Below are positions 1-9,333 of a stretch of 64,000 nt of DNA, in pieces. The stretch covers positions 1,240,001-1,304,000 of the forward strand of contig NZ_CP023315.3 in assembly GCF_002310375.3 (NCBI RefSeq), given 5' to 3'. Source of the stretch: Caulobacter vibrioides (GTDB lineage Bacteria; Pseudomonadota; Alphaproteobacteria; Caulobacterales; Caulobacteraceae). A program made the translations under genes and the position numbers. Under the pieces are notes generated by a model. That model searched no databases. It saw nothing but the letters and a program-made list of their open reading frames with translations, and had not been told where the DNA came from. Numbering within the stretch: the first letter of the stretch is position 1; the number at the start of each line of letters is the position of its first letter.

Positions 1-423
1 AAGGGGCGGGAGCTGGCCTGCACGGACGACCAGGTCTTCGCCGCGCGCGACGGCGATCGCGTGACGGTCCTGGCCTATGCCTGGCGACAGCCCGACCAGA
101 AGGTCAGCAACCGACCCTTCTACACGCGGCTTCATCCCGCTGCGGATATCGAGCCGCTGAAGGTCCGGCTGACCCGCCTCAAGTCAGGGCGTTATCGGCT
201 GCGCGTGCGCCGCGTCGGCTATCAGCGCAACGACGCCTACAGCGCCTACATCGAGATGGGTATGCCCACCACGCTCACGCCGGCGCAACTGCGATCGCTG
301 GAGGTGTTGACCGAGGACCGGCCAGAGATCGAACGGGTGCTGCGGGTGTCCGCACAAGCCGTCTTGGACCTGCCGATGCGGGCCAACGACGTGGTTCTGA
401 TCGAACTTGATCCGTTGGCCTAG
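1..423 (+). CDS. xynB: C-terminal part of a GH39 beta-xylosidase (truncated by window start)
   Basis: The reading frame is open from base 1, so the N-terminal catalytic barrel lies outside the window. The 140 visible residues look like the C-terminal beta-sandwich of glycoside hydrolase family 39: a DGDRVTVLAYAWRQP strand, then 'RNDAYSAYIEMGMP' followed by 'LTPAQL', then a tail ending in an 'NDVVLIEL' strand. GH39 enzymes release xylose from xylo-oligosaccharides; this is family knowledge, because no catalytic residue can be seen here. The sugar-acid type transporter that follows on the same strand fits a plant-polysaccharide context. Family assignment is good; the exact substrate is inferred. 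Confidence 0.72.
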   Translation, partial: KGRELACTDDQVFAARDGDRVTVLAYAWRQPDQKVSNRPFYTRLHPAADIEPLKVRLTRLKSGRYRLRVRRVGYQRNDAYSAYIEMGMPTTLTPAQLRSLEVLTEDRPEIERVLRVSAQAVLDLPMRANDVVLIELDPLA

Positions 424-511
424 ATGCCGAAGTCTGCTCACCCGCAGGCGGGATCGCCCAGAACCGATCTGGCAGCCTCAAGCGCGAAGCGCGCTTCCTA
501 GGAGATCATCC

Positions 512-1804
512 ATGTCCGATCCCTCCGGCGACCTGGAGCGCGCCACCGTCGGGCGCGTCACGCGACGGCTGATGCCGCTGTTCTGCCTGATGTACCTGAT
601 CGCCTATATCGACCGGCAGAACGTGTCTTACGCCAAGCTGGACATGGTGCAGGCGCTTGGCTTGAGCGAAGCCGCCTATGGCCTGGGCGCGTCGCTGTTC
701 TTCATCGGCTACTTCCTGTTCGAGGCGCCCTCGAACCTGATCCTGGCGCGGGTGGGCGCCCGCGTCTGGTTCACGCGGATCATGTTTTCCTGGGGGCTCG
801 TCACCCTGGCCCTAGGCTTCACCCAGAACGCGGCGATGTTCTACATCCTGCGCTTTCTGCTCGGGGTCACCGAGGCGGGGTTCTTCCCGGGCGTGCTCTA
901 CGTTCTGACCCTCTGGTACCCCCAGGCGCATCGCGCGCGGATGGTGGGACTGTTCATGATCGCCTCGGCCCTGGCCAATGCGGTCGGCGCCGCGATCGGC
1001 GGGCTTCTGCTGGGTATGGACGGTTTCCTGGGGCTGGCGGGCTGGCAGTGGGTCTTCCTGGTGACCGGGATGCCGGCGGTCCTGCTGGCCCCCTATGTAC
1101 TCTGGCGGTTGCCGAATGGCCCCTCTGAAGCCCGCTGGCTTCCCGACGTCGAGAAATCCTGGCTGTCGTCGGTGCTCGCGGCCGAGCGGGGCGGGGAGGT
1201 CGACGATCATCGCGGCGCCTGGAAGGCGATCTTCGATCCCCGCGTCCTGATGCTGGCGGGCCTCTACATCGGCATGCCGTTGGGCGCGTATGGGCTCAGC
1301 TACTGGCTGCCGACCATTGTGAAGTCGTTCGGGGTCTCCAACACCCTGAACGGCTTCATCAACGTCATTCCATGGCTGTTCGTGGCCGTGGCGCTGTGGT
1401 TCGTGCCGCGCCACGCGGCGCGACACGGCGCCAGCGCCTGGCACATCGCGGGGCCCGTCCTGCTGGCCGCGGTGGCCTTGAGCCTCAGCGTCATCGTGCC
1501 GGGCGCGCCGTTGAAGTTTGCGATGCTGTGCATCGCCGCGCCGGCCATCTTCGCCGCTCAACCGGTGTTCTGGAGCCTGCCGCCCAGCTTCCTCAGCGGC
1601 CCCAAGGCGGCGGCGGGGATCGCGGCGATCAACGCGGTGGGCAATCTGGGCGGTTTCATCGCCCAGAATCTGGTTCCGATCGTCCGCGACGCCACCGGCA
1701 GTGAGCTAGCCCCAATGTTCGCATTGGCGGCGGTGCTGCTGGTGACAAGCCTGCTCGTCTTTATCGTGATGGCGAGGCTGAAGCGGTCCAGCTCGCTAGG
1801 ATAA
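512..1804 (+). CDS. MFS transporter, anion:cation symporter (ACS) type
   Basis: A 430-residue inner-membrane protein with about 12 hydrophobic segments. The N-terminal 'YIDRQNVSYAKLDM' motif is typical of the ACS branch of the major facilitator superfamily (hexuronate, glucarate and phthalate permeases). The start at 512 is chosen because GGAG lies 8 bases upstream; the frame is open further upstream, but that part is not MFS-like. It follows the GH39 gene by 88 bases on the same strand and could import sugar acids released from hemicellulose. The substrate is inferred from context only. Confidence 0.85.
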   Translation: MSDPSGDLERATVGRVTRRLMPLFCLMYLIAYIDRQNVSYAKLDMVQALGLSEAAYGLGASLFFIGYFLFEAPSNLILARVGARVWFTRIMFSWGLVTLALGFTQNAAMFYILRFLLGVTEAGFFPGVLYVLTLWYPQAHRARMVGLFMIASALANAVGAAIGGLLLGMDGFLGLAGWQWVFLVTGMPAVLLAPYVLWRLPNGPSEARWLPDVEKSWLSSVLAAERGGEVDDHRGAWKAIFDPRVLMLAGLYIGMPLGAYGLSYWLPTIVKSFGVSNTLNGFINVIPWLFVAVALWFVPRHAARHGASAWHIAGPVLLAAVALSLSVIVPGAPLKFAMLCIAAPAIFAAQPVFWSLPPSFLSGPKAAAGIAAINAVGNLGGFIAQNLVPIVRDATGSELAPMFALAAVLLVTSLLVFIVMARLKRSSSLG

Positions 1805-1971
1805 CGGCGGCCCCACCGACCCTGAGGAGCGCTCTATCCCGTCGCGGTCGCCCTGGCGGCCGCGATGCTGTCGCGTGTCTGTTGGAGTAAAGCTCAGCGC
1901 GACGCTGAGCCCCGTCTCACGACAGGCGCTTGGCGCTACTAAACCTGAAACGGGGTTCTCGTCAGAATGGC

Positions 1972-2005
1972 GGGGACCCAAGCAACGAAGCTTGCTTGGG
2001 TCCCC
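1972..2005 (-). terminator. 14-bp perfect hairpin just after tRNA-Thr
   Basis: Arms GGGGACCCAAGCAA (1972-1985) and its exact complement (1992-2005) enclose the 6-base loop CGAAGC. On the minus strand it begins one base after the tRNA CCA end, so it is probably the 3' processing or termination hairpin of the tRNA-Thr transcript. There is no T-run after it, so it is not a textbook intrinsic terminator. The MFS gene also converges on it. Confidence 0.6.
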
Positions 2006-2006
2006 A

Positions 2007-2081
<75 letters not shown>

Positions 2082-2171
2082 GACGAGGAGGGGGCGTATA
2101 GCGAGGAGAATCGCGAACGCCAAGCCCAAAATCGTCTTGACCGAACAACTTTGTCGCCGCACCCCCGGATC

Positions 2172-2621
2172 ATGCCGATCGAAGACGACAAGGCGGCCCG
2201 CGAAGCCAAGCTGGCCGAAGCCCTCAGAACCAATCTCCGCAAGCGAAAAGCCGCGGCGCGCAAGGATTTCGGGGGCGAGGACGCGGCTGCGGCCGCCGCC
2301 GACGCCGCGCCGACGCCGTATAACGACGTTCGAAACTTGCTGGGGATAACTCACGGGTCCGGCGAGCGGCGGGCGTTGACCCTCTCGCTTTCCGCGCCGT
2401 TTCCGAATCCGGGCGGCGAGGGATGGGCGGTGGCGGTGCGCCTGTCCGGCGATGGCGGGCAGTTCGACACTCCGTCGGGCAAGGCGGCGTTCGGCGAGGA
2501 TGGCCTGGCGGCGCTTCGCAAGGCGATCGATCTGGCGCAGGTCGCCATCGACCTCGCCAGCACGACCCACGCGCTGTGCTGGCCCGACGAGCGTCCCTAC
2601 GATCTCTCGGCGCCGATTTAG
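2172..2621 (+). CDS. Hypothetical protein, charged N-terminal helix plus alpha/beta C-terminus
   Basis: 149 residues from the ATG at 2172. The first 35 residues are a lysine/arginine-rich helix ('REAKLAEALRTNLRKRKAAARK'), followed by an alanine-rich linker. Residues about 60-149 form a compact domain with predicted strands ('RRALTLSLSAPFPN', 'GWAVAVRLSG') and a helix ('GLAALRKAIDLAQVAIDLA'). The C-terminal part loosely recalls small DUF6968-like domains, which I cannot confirm. The frame stays open upstream through the tRNA region, so the true start is uncertain. It lies 97 bases upstream of murA on the same strand. No function is assigned. Confidence 0.6.
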   Translation: MPIEDDKAAREAKLAEALRTNLRKRKAAARKDFGGEDAAAAAADAAPTPYNDVRNLLGITHGSGERRALTLSLSAPFPNPGGEGWAVAVRLSGDGGQFDTPSGKAAFGEDGLAALRKAIDLAQVAIDLASTTHALCWPDERPYDLSAPI

Positions 2622-2718
2622 ACCGCCAGGGCCTTGCAAGCCCTCTTGCAACGGATAGAACGCGCGCCTCACATGTGGACCGCGCGGCGTCCCCACCCCG
2701 CGCGTTCGAGGGACCTTA

Positions 2719-4008
2719 ATGGATCGCATCGCCATCATCGGCGGCGCGCAGTTGAACGGGACGATCCCGGTCAGCGGCGCCAAGAATTCTGCCATCAAGC
2801 TGATGGCGGCCAGCCTGCTCACCGACGAGCCGCTGCGCCTGACCAACATGCCGCGCCTGGCCGACACCCGCTTCCTGGGTAAGCTGCTGATGCGCCTGGG
2901 CGTGCAAGTGACTGAGAGCGATGGCCCGGACGGTCAGCAAACGCTCCTGCACGCGCCGGAGATCACCAGCGGTTTTGCGCCCTACGATCTGGTCCGCCAG
3001 ATGCGCGCCTCGTTCAACGTGCTGGGCCCCCTCGTGGCGCGCTCGGGCCAGGCCAAGGTCTCCTTGCCCGGCGGCTGCACCATCGGCGCGCGTCCGGTCG
3101 ATCTGCACCTTCAGGCCATCGAGGCGCTGGGCGCCAAGATCGACCTGCACGAGGGCTACGTCTACGCCCAGGCCCCGCGCGGCCTGAAGGGCGCGGAGAT
3201 CCGCTTTCCGTTCGTGTCGGTGGGCGCCACCGAGCACGCCATGCTGGCCGCCGTGCTGGCCGATGGCGTGTCGGTGATCCACAACGCCGCCTGCGAGCCG
3301 GAACTGGTCGACCTCCAGGAGTGCCTGAACGCCATGGGCGCCAAGGTCGAGGGCGCGGGCACGCCGACCGTGACGATCACCGGTGTTCCGCGTCTGCACG
3401 GCGCGACGCACGCCGTCATTCCGGATCGCATCGAGATGGGCACCTACGCCGTGGCGGCCGCCATGGCCGGCGGTGAGGTTCGTCTCAGCAACGCCCGTCC
3501 CGGCCTGATCGACGCCTTGCTCGACAAGCTGAAGGAAGCCGGCGCGAGCGTCGAAGAGACGGCCGATGGCTGCATCATCCGCCGTAACGGCCAACGCCTG
3601 AGCGCGGTCGACATCGAGACCGCGCCGTTCCCCGGCTTCGCCACCGACCTGCAAGCCCAGTTCATGGCCTTGATGACCACGGCCAAGGGCGAGAGCCGCA
3701 TTCGCGAGACCATCTTCGAGAACCGGTTCATGCACGCGCCGGAGCTGATGCGCCTGGGCGCCGACATCTCGGTGTCGGGCGGCGAGGCGCGGGTGCGCGG
3801 CGTCGACCAGCTGGAAGGCGCGGAGGTCATGGCCACCGACCTGCGCGCATCGGTCAGCCTGGTGATCGCGGGCCTCGTCGCGCGCGGCGAGACCACGGTC
3901 AGCCGCATCTATCACCTGGACCGGGGCTTTGAGCGTCTGGAAGAGAAGCTCGGCGCCTGTGGGGCTCAGGTCCGTCGCATCAAGGGCGACGGCGAGGCGG
4001 AACTCTGA
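2719..4008 (+). CDS. murA: UDP-N-acetylglucosamine 1-carboxyvinyltransferase
   Basis: MurA carries out the first committed step of peptidoglycan synthesis in the cytoplasm, transferring enolpyruvate from PEP to UDP-GlcNAc. The protein is 429 residues, the usual length. It has the substrate-binding Lys22-Asn23 in '[10 protein letters not shown]' and the catalytic cysteine Cys120 in '[16 protein letters not shown]'. Cys at this place means normal fosfomycin sensitivity is expected; Asp there would give resistance. Only 2 bases separate it from the DUF2948 gene, so the two are probably co-transcribed. Confidence 0.97.
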   Translation: MDRIAIIGGAQLNGTIPVSGAKNSAIKLMAASLLTDEPLRLTNMPRLADTRFLGKLLMRLGVQVTESDGPDGQQTLLHAPEITSGFAPYDLVRQMRASFNVLGPLVARSGQAKVSLPGGCTIGARPVDLHLQAIEALGAKIDLHEGYVYAQAPRGLKGAEIRFPFVSVGATEHAMLAAVLADGVSVIHNAACEPELVDLQECLNAMGAKVEGAGTPTVTITGVPRLHGATHAVIPDRIEMGTYAVAAAMAGGEVRLSNARPGLIDALLDKLKEAGASVEETADGCIIRRNGQRLSAVDIETAPFPGFATDLQAQFMALMTTAKGESRIRETIFENRFMHAPELMRLGADISVSGGEARVRGVDQLEGAEVMATDLRASVSLVIAGLVARGETTVSRIYHLDRGFERLEEKLGACGAQVRRIKGDGEAEL

Positions 4009-4010
4009 CC

Positions 4011-4451
4011 ATGGCCGAGGCCGCCAAACCCTTGCGCCTGCTGGCGCACGACGCCGACGATCTGAGCGTCCTGTCGGCGGCCCTTCAGGACGCCATCGCC
4101 AAGATCGGCGATATCCGCTGGGACGCTCAGGCGCGGACCCTGACCATCGCCTGCAACCGCTTCCGTTGGGAGGCTCGCAAGGGCAAGCAAGGCGAGCGCG
4201 TGCGCTCGGCGCTGCAGTTCGGCGACGTCTCCAGCGTCCAGGCGCGCAATCTGCGCCGTGACGCCAAGGGTGCGGTGGTCGAGCTGCTGTCGATCGGCTT
4301 CGAGCCGGCGCAGGAGGCTCCGGCCGGCGTGGTGATCCTGACCTTCGCGGGCGGGGGCGACATGCGGGTCACGGTCGATTGTCTCGACGTCGCGCTGGCG
4401 GATGTCTCCGATCCTTGGTCGACATCTCGGACACCGGGACACGCAGACTGA
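4011..4451 (+). CDS. DUF2948 family protein
   Basis: 146 residues matching the DUF2948 pattern, with an N-terminal 'LRLLAHDADDLSVLSAALQD' and a central 'FRWEARKGK' segment. The family has no assigned biochemical function but is a regular neighbour of murA and hisD in alphaproteobacteria. Here it begins 2 bases after murA and ends 13 bases before an intrinsic terminator, so murA and this gene form a two-gene transcription unit. Soluble; no signal peptide or membrane segment is visible. Confidence 0.85.
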   Translation: MAEAAKPLRLLAHDADDLSVLSAALQDAIAKIGDIRWDAQARTLTIACNRFRWEARKGKQGERVRSALQFGDVSSVQARNLRRDAKGAVVELLSIGFEPAQEAPAGVVILTFAGGGDMRVTVDCLDVALADVSDPWSTSRTPGHAD

Positions 4452-4464
4452 AAGCCTTCGATTT

Positions 4465-4499
4465 AGGCGCCTGCTCAAACCCTGAGCGGCGCCTTTTTT
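4465..4499 (+). terminator. Rho-independent terminator of murA-DUF2948
   Basis: Stem AGGCGCC-TGCTCA paired with TGAGCG-GCGCCT, with one bulged T, loop AACCC and a following run of six T. It closes the murA operon. Confidence 0.88.
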
Positions 4500-4638
4500 C
4501 TGGTCTTTCCAAGGGCAGGCCCGGCGCCAGCGATTCGTCCCACGCGCTAGTGATCGCGTCGCCAATTCGCCGGAAGGGCGAGCGGTGTTAACCTAACGCC
4601 ACGCGTCCAACAGAGGCGCGAACGTCAGGGAGGCCCTC

Positions 4639-4833
4639 ATGGCCAGAAAGACCGCCTACTCGATGGGCGAAGCCCAGTCCGCGTTTTTCCGTGCATGCGA
4701 CATCACCAAGCCCGAGCCGCCGGTGCTTCGGCACGGCGGTCCCTGCTTCGACTGGGGCCGAGCCACCCTGGTCGCGCTCAGCTTCGTATTCTGCGCCGGG
4801 CTGGCGACGCTGGCCTACGCAGCGCTGGCGTAA
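4639..4833 (+). CDS. Small single-pass membrane protein
   Basis: 64 residues. The N-terminal 40 residues are polar and contain one cysteine at about residue 19; a C-terminal hydrophobic segment ('ATLVALSFVFCAGLATLAYAALA') should span the inner membrane with the N-terminus probably cytoplasmic. An AGGGAGG ribosome site about 6 bases before the ATG supports translation. It stands alone between the murA terminator and hisD. I do not recognise a family. Confidence 0.6.
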   Translation: MARKTAYSMGEAQSAFFRACDITKPEPPVLRHGGPCFDWGRATLVALSFVFCAGLATLAYAALA

Positions 4834-5098
4834 GCGGATCGCGCCATAACGACGTCCCGCCAATTGCCAGCGTGCGCGATCCGCTCCTAAGGTCGGGTCG
4901 GGTCGCGTCGCGGCGGGGGCCGGCGCGCTGGGGACGGATCGCACCCGCGGAGAGCGGCATGCGCGCGCCCGACAGCGACCTCTGGAACGAAGACCTGGCG
5001 CCAACGGCCTCCTGATGCGGCGCGCCGCGACGAACGACCCCGCCATTCCGTAGGCTTTCGGGCTTGCCTTGGTCGGAAAAAGCCGCATCTAGCAGCCC

Positions 5099-6385
5099 AT
5101 GCGCCGCTTCCTGTTTTCCGACCCCGATTTCCAGTCCGCCTTCAAGGCCTTCCTCGACGAGCGTCGCGGCTCGCCGGCGGATGTCGACGCCGCCGTCGCT
5201 GTCGTGCTCGAGGCCGTGCGGACGCAGGGGATCGAGGCGCTGCTCGACTACGGCCGGCGCTTCGACAAGGTCGACCTGACGGCCGAGACGATCCGCGTGA
5301 CCGCCGAGGAGATCGAGGCCGGCGCGGCTGAGACGCCGGCGGACGTGCGCGAAGCCATCGCCTTCGCCGCCGCCCGCATCCGCGCCTATCACAGCCGCCA
5401 GCGTCCGGCCGACCAGGCCTGGACCGACGAGGCCGGCGTCGAGCTGGGCTGGCGCTGGACGCCGCTGGAGGCCGTGGGGGTCTATGTTCCGGGCGGTCGT
5501 GCGGCCTATCCCTCGACCGTGCTGATGAACGCCGTTCCGGCCCAGGTCGCCGGCGTCGATCGCATCGCCATGGTCACCCCGCCCGGCAAGCTTCAACCTG
5601 CGGTGCTCGCAGCAGCCAAGGAAGCCGGCGTCACCGAGATCTGGCGCGTGGGCGGAGCTCAGGCTGTCGCCGCCCTGGCCTATGGCGCGGGTCCGATCCA
5701 GCCCGTCGACAAGATCGTTGGTCCCGGCAACGCCTATGTCACCGCCGCCAAGCGCCGCTTGTACGGCGTGGTGGGCATCGACGCCCTGGCGGGGCCGTCA
5801 GAGATCGTCGTGGTGGCCGATAACAAGAACAATCCCGACTGGATCGCCGCCGACCTGCTCAGCCAGGCCGAACACGACCCGGCCGCCCAGTCGATCCTGA
5901 TCACCGACGACGAGGCTTTCGCCGCTGCGGTCGAACAGGCCATCGCCGAGCGCCTCAAGACCCTGGCCACGGGCGAAGACGCTGCGGCCTCGTGGCGCGA
6001 CCACGGCGCGGTGATCATCGCGCCGCTGGACGAGAGCCCGGTCCTGGTCGACGCCATCGCGCCCGAGCACGTCGAGTTCGCGCTCGACAACCCCGAGCGC
6101 CTGTCCGACCGCGTGCGGCACGCCGGCGCGATCTTCCTGGGCCGAGTCACGCCCGAAGCGATCGGCGACTATGTCGCCGGCTCCAACCACGTGCTGCCCA
6201 CCAGCCGCGCCGCGCGGTTCCAGTCGGGTCTGTCGATCTACGACTTCATCAAGCGCACCTCGATCGTGAAGTGCGATCCGGCCTCATTCGCCGTGCTCGG
6301 GCCGCACACCGTGGCGCTCGCCAAGGCCGAGGGTCTGCCCGCCCACGCCCTGTCGGCGTCAGTGAGGTTGCCAACCGGCGACTGA
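5099..6385 (+). CDS. hisD: Histidinol dehydrogenase
   Basis: HisD oxidises L-histidinol to histidine in two NAD-dependent steps. The protein is 428 residues, the full family length. By comparison with the E. coli enzyme, the zinc ligands are Gln256, His259 (in 'SQAEHD'), Asp357 and His416, and the catalytic pair is Glu323-His324 ('APEHVEF'). 'KIVGPGNAYV' and 'DALAGPSEIV' are also present. It is separated from the rest of the his pathway, as is normal in Caulobacter relatives, and is followed 21 bases later by the UPF0262 gene. Confidence 0.97.
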   Translation: MRRFLFSDPDFQSAFKAFLDERRGSPADVDAAVAVVLEAVRTQGIEALLDYGRRFDKVDLTAETIRVTAEEIEAGAAETPADVREAIAFAAARIRAYHSRQRPADQAWTDEAGVELGWRWTPLEAVGVYVPGGRAAYPSTVLMNAVPAQVAGVDRIAMVTPPGKLQPAVLAAAKEAGVTEIWRVGGAQAVAALAYGAGPIQPVDKIVGPGNAYVTAAKRRLYGVVGIDALAGPSEIVVVADNKNNPDWIAADLLSQAEHDPAAQSILITDDEAFAAAVEQAIAERLKTLATGEDAAASWRDHGAVIIAPLDESPVLVDAIAPEHVEFALDNPERLSDRVRHAGAIFLGRVTPEAIGDYVAGSNHVLPTSRAARFQSGLSIYDFIKRTSIVKCDPASFAVLGPHTVALAKAEGLPAHALSASVRLPTGD

Positions 6386-6406
6386 CGCGCGAACCTCCTC
6401 CGTCAG

Positions 6407-6886
6407 ATGAGCACCGACGCCCGCGCCAACCACCGGATCAAGTCGATCGAGATCGACGAGGAAAGCCTCGCGGCCGCTTCGCGCGACCAGGAGCAGGAGC
6501 GTCAGGTCGCGATCTTCGACTTGCTCGAGGGCAACTATTTCGAGCCCGCCGAAGCCGGCGAGGGCCCTTATGACGTGCGGCTGTCGCTGATCGAGAACCG
6601 CTTGGCCTTCGACATCTCCGGGGCGGGCTACGAGCGCCGGCACCTTCTGTCGCTTTCGCCGTTTCGAGGCGTGATCAAGGACTATTTCCTGATCTGCGAC
6701 AGCTACTACTCGGCTATCCGCAACTCCTCGCCCCAGCAGATCGAAGCCTTGGACATGGGGCGACGGGGCCTGCACAACGAAGGTTCAAACCTTCTGCGCG
6801 AGCGGCTGGAGGGCAAGGTCAAGACCGACCTCGACACAGCGCGTCGCCTGTTCACCCTGATCTGCGCGCTGCACTGGCGGGGCTGA
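6407..6886 (+). CDS. UPF0262 family protein
   Basis: 159 residues with the hallmark start 'IKSIEIDEESL' and the central 'EGPYDVRLSLIENRLAFDI' segment of UPF0262. This family of unknown function lies between hisD and a low-molecular-weight phosphatase gene in many alphaproteobacteria, as here. Only 2 bases separate its stop from the next GTG start, which indicates co-translation. Cytoplasmic, no membrane segment. Confidence 0.88.
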   Translation: MSTDARANHRIKSIEIDEESLAAASRDQEQERQVAIFDLLEGNYFEPAEAGEGPYDVRLSLIENRLAFDISGAGYERRHLLSLSPFRGVIKDYFLICDSYYSAIRNSSPQQIEALDMGRRGLHNEGSNLLRERLEGKVKTDLDTARRLFTLICALHWRG

Positions 6887-6888
6887 CC

Positions 6889-7347
6889 GTGTCGCAGCCG
6901 TTGCCGGACGCGGTGCTGTTCACCTGCAACTACAACCGCGTGCGCTCGCCGATGGCCGAGGGCCTGTTCAAGCGATTCTACGGCACGCGCGCCTTTGTCG
7001 ATTCGTGCGGCCTGAAGTCCGATCCGGCGGGGGAGGGGATCGACCCCTTCGTCGTGGCGGTCATGGACGAGCTGGGTCTGGATGTTTCCGACCACAAGCC
7101 CAAGACCTTCGCGCAGTTGGAGGATGACAGCTTCGATGTCGTCGTCTCCCTGACACCGGAAGCCCAGCACCGGGCCGTGGAGCTCTCCCGCGATCGCGCC
7201 GTCGAGATCGAGTACTGGCCGACCCACGACCCCACCCTGACCGACGGCTCGCGGGAGGCGCGTCTCGAGGCCTATCGCGAGGTCCGCGACGGGCTGGCGG
7301 CGGCCATCAAGCAACGTTTCGGCGCGCCATCGACGTTTGGGGGGTAA
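6889..7347 (+). CDS. Low-molecular-weight phosphotyrosine phosphatase / ArsC-like protein
   Basis: 152 residues starting with GTG. The P-loop 'CNYNRVRS' (Cys13 to Arg19, C-X5-R) is the catalytic signature of LMW phosphatases and thioredoxin-type arsenate reductases. A 'YWPTHDPTLTDGS' segment near the C-terminus supplies the acidic residue. The protein probably dephosphorylates a phosphotyrosine or related substrate; the conserved hisD-infA neighbourhood argues against a dedicated arsenic role. Its physiological substrate is unknown. Confidence 0.85.
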   Translation: MSQPLPDAVLFTCNYNRVRSPMAEGLFKRFYGTRAFVDSCGLKSDPAGEGIDPFVVAVMDELGLDVSDHKPKTFAQLEDDSFDVVVSLTPEAQHRAVELSRDRAVEIEYWPTHDPTLTDGSREARLEAYREVRDGLAAAIKQRFGAPSTFGG

Positions 7348-7443
7348 TTGCGCTATAGAGGCGCCTCGCCGCGATCGGCCTCGCTCTGACTCGATGTCAA
7401 AGCGGGCCGCGCGGCTATTCGATTCGTCCCTTTGAGAGGCCTG

Positions 7444-7662
7444 ATGGCTAAGGAAGAACTGCTCGAGTTTCCCGGTACGGTCAGCGAATTGCTGCCGAAC
7501 GCCACGTTCCGCGTGAAGCTGGAAAACGACCACGAGATCATCGCTCACACCGCCGGCAAGATGCGCAAGAACCGCATCCGCGTTCTGGCCGGTGACAAGG
7601 TGCTGGTCGAGATGACCCCCTACGACCTGACCAAGGGCCGTATCACCTACCGCTTCAAGTAA
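7444..7662 (+). CDS. infA: Translation initiation factor IF-1
   Basis: 72 residues beginning '[13 protein letters not shown]', the standard IF-1 length and sequence, a single S1/OB fold that binds the ribosomal A site. The internal ATG at 7444 is preferred over an upstream in-frame start because it gives the universal N-terminus. It is followed 7 bases later by maf, so infA, maf, the RNase E/G-like gene and yacG are probably one transcript. Confidence 0.97.
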   Translation: MAKEELLEFPGTVSELLPNATFRVKLENDHEIIAHTAGKMRKNRIRVLAGDKVLVEMTPYDLTKGRITYRFK

Positions 7663-7669
7663 GACGCCG

Positions 7670-8275
7670 ATGGCTCCGAAGACGGCCGCCCCAGTGGCCG
7701 CCGGGCCGGCGCTGGTGCTGGCCAGCGCGAGCCCCCGGCGCCTCGACCTGCTCGCCCAGGTCGGCGTCACGCCTGACCGGGTTGATCCCGCCGACATCGA
7801 CGAAACACCGCTTCGCGACGAGACGCCCCGTCGTCATGCGTTGCGACTCGCGCTGGAGAAAGCGCGGGTGGTCGCTGCGCGCGCGCCGGACGATTTCGTG
7901 CTGGCGGCCGACACCGTCGTCGCTGTCGGACGACGTATTCTCCCCAAGGCCGAGACCGAGGCCGATGTTCTCTATTGTCTCAAGCTCCTGTCGGGCCGGA
8001 ACCACAAGGTTCTGACCGGTGTGGCGCTGATCGCGCCCGACGGCCGCGCGGCGACCCGCCTGGTCGAGACCAAGGTCGGGTTCAAGCGCCTGTCCGACGC
8101 TGAGCGCGACGGCTATGTCGCCAGCGGCCAGTGGCGCGGCAAGGCGGGCGGCTATGGCGTCCAGGGCCTGGCGGGCGGGTTCATCACCGACTTGCAAGGC
8201 TCTTATCCCAGCGTCGTGGGCCTGCCCCTGTACGAGACGCTTAACCTGCTCTCCGGCCTGGGTTACCGCCCATGA
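7670..8275 (+). CDS. maf: Maf family nucleoside triphosphate pyrophosphatase
   Basis: 201 residues with 'LASASPRR' near the N-terminus, 'LAADTVVAV' with the metal-binding Asp, and 'KAGGYGVQG' near the C-terminus. These mark the YhdE-type Maf enzymes, which hydrolyse non-canonical nucleotides or dTTP/UTP and limit their use in nucleic acids. The last 4 bases (ATGA) overlap the start of the RNase E/G-like gene, showing translational coupling. Confidence 0.94.
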   Translation: MAPKTAAPVAAGPALVLASASPRRLDLLAQVGVTPDRVDPADIDETPLRDETPRRHALRLALEKARVVAARAPDDFVLAADTVVAVGRRILPKAETEADVLYCLKLLSGRNHKVLTGVALIAPDGRAATRLVETKVGFKRLSDAERDGYVASGQWRGKAGGYGVQGLAGGFITDLQGSYPSVVGLPLYETLNLLSGLGYRP

Positions 8276-9333
8276 GCGCAAAAGCGCCCACCGTGCGTCG
8301 CGCCTATCTCTACAAGGGAGTGGGGGAGACCGTCGGCGTTGTGACGCTGGATGGCCGTCCCGAGCGCCTGATGGTCGAATGGCCGGGCGATGATCCCCTG
8401 GACGCCGAGGGCGTGCGGGGCGTGGCGCGGGTGCGCAAGATCGAGAAGGCCTTTGCGTCCGCCTTCGTGCAGTTGCCGGGCGGCCAGGACCTGATTCTAC
8501 CGCTTCGTCCCGACATGCCGGCCCTGGTCGAGGGGGGCGTCGTCGAGATCGAGATCAAGACGCCGTCCCGCGCGGACAAGGCGGGCGTCGCGCGATTCGT
8601 GGCCGAAGGGCAGGGCGAGCCGCGCGTCTTGGCCCAGGCCCCGTCGATCGAGGAGCGGCTGCATCAGGTCGTGAAGGCTGGATCGCCCACGACCGGTGAC
8701 AAGGCCCTGCTGGCTGTGGAGGAGGCTGAGGCGGACGCTCTGGCCACCGTCTTCAGCCTGCCGGGCGGCGGAGACATCGCCGTCGAGCCGACGCGGGCCC
8801 TGACCGCCATCGACGTGGATCTTGGCGCGCGCGAGGGCGCAGACTCCAAGCGCGCGGCGCGGTTGGCCAACATGGCGGCGGTGAACGTCGCCGCGCGGGT
8901 GCTCCGACTCAAGGGACTGGCCGGAATCATCGTGTTCGATCTCGTCGGTCGGGGACATGACGCCCAGGCGCTGACCACGGCGGCGCGCAACGCCTTCGCT
9001 CCGGATAATCCGGGGGTGGGAATCGGCGCCATCAGCAAGTTCGGTACGCTCGAGATGATCGTGCCCAGACGGTCGCCGCCGATTCTCGATCGCCTGCTCT
9101 CAGCGGGCGGGGGATCCAATCCGCGGCATGTCGCGCGGCGCATGGCGCGGGCGCTGGAGCGTGAGGGCAGGGCGGACCCCGGCGGGCGCCTGACCGCGCG
9201 TTGCGCCCCCGCGGTCGCCGAGGCCTTCCAGGCTGAGCTTGATCAGGGCGTCGCCGAGCGTTTGGGGCGGCGTTTCGGGATCGAATCCATGCCCGGCTGG
9301 CCCGTCGACCGATTTGAGGTGTCTGCGAGATGA
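8272..9333 (+). CDS. Short ribonuclease E/G family protein
   Basis: 353 residues that align with the RNase E/G catalytic region: an N-terminal S1-like part ('FVQLPGGQDLILPL'), the 'ALTAIDVDLG' strand holding the first metal-binding Asp, the 'NVAARVLRLKGLAGIIVFDLV' segment holding the second, and a 'GAISKFGTLEMI' segment. It is shorter than RNase G (about 490 residues), and I see no CPxC zinc-link motif, so it may not form the usual tetramer. It is coupled to maf upstream and to yacG downstream through ATGA overlaps. Confidence 0.85.
   Translation: MSAKAPTVRRAYLYKGVGETVGVVTLDGRPERLMVEWPGDDPLDAEGVRGVARVRKIEKAFASAFVQLPGGQDLILPLRPDMPALVEGGVVEIEIKTPSRADKAGVARFVAEGQGEPRVLAQAPSIEERLHQVVKAGSPTTGDKALLAVEEAEADALATVFSLPGGGDIAVEPTRALTAIDVDLGAREGADSKRAARLANMAAVNVAARVLRLKGLAGIIVFDLVGRGHDAQALTTAARNAFAPDNPGVGIGAISKFGTLEMIVPRRSPPILDRLLSAGGGSNPRHVARRMARALEREGRADPGGRLTARCAPAVAEAFQAELDQGVAERLGRRFGIESMPGWPVDRFEVSAR

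Noticed and set aside
4960..5015. 18-residue peptide before hisD as a possible leader
   Set aside because: It contains no histidine codons and no attenuator hairpin follows, so a his leader role is not supported.
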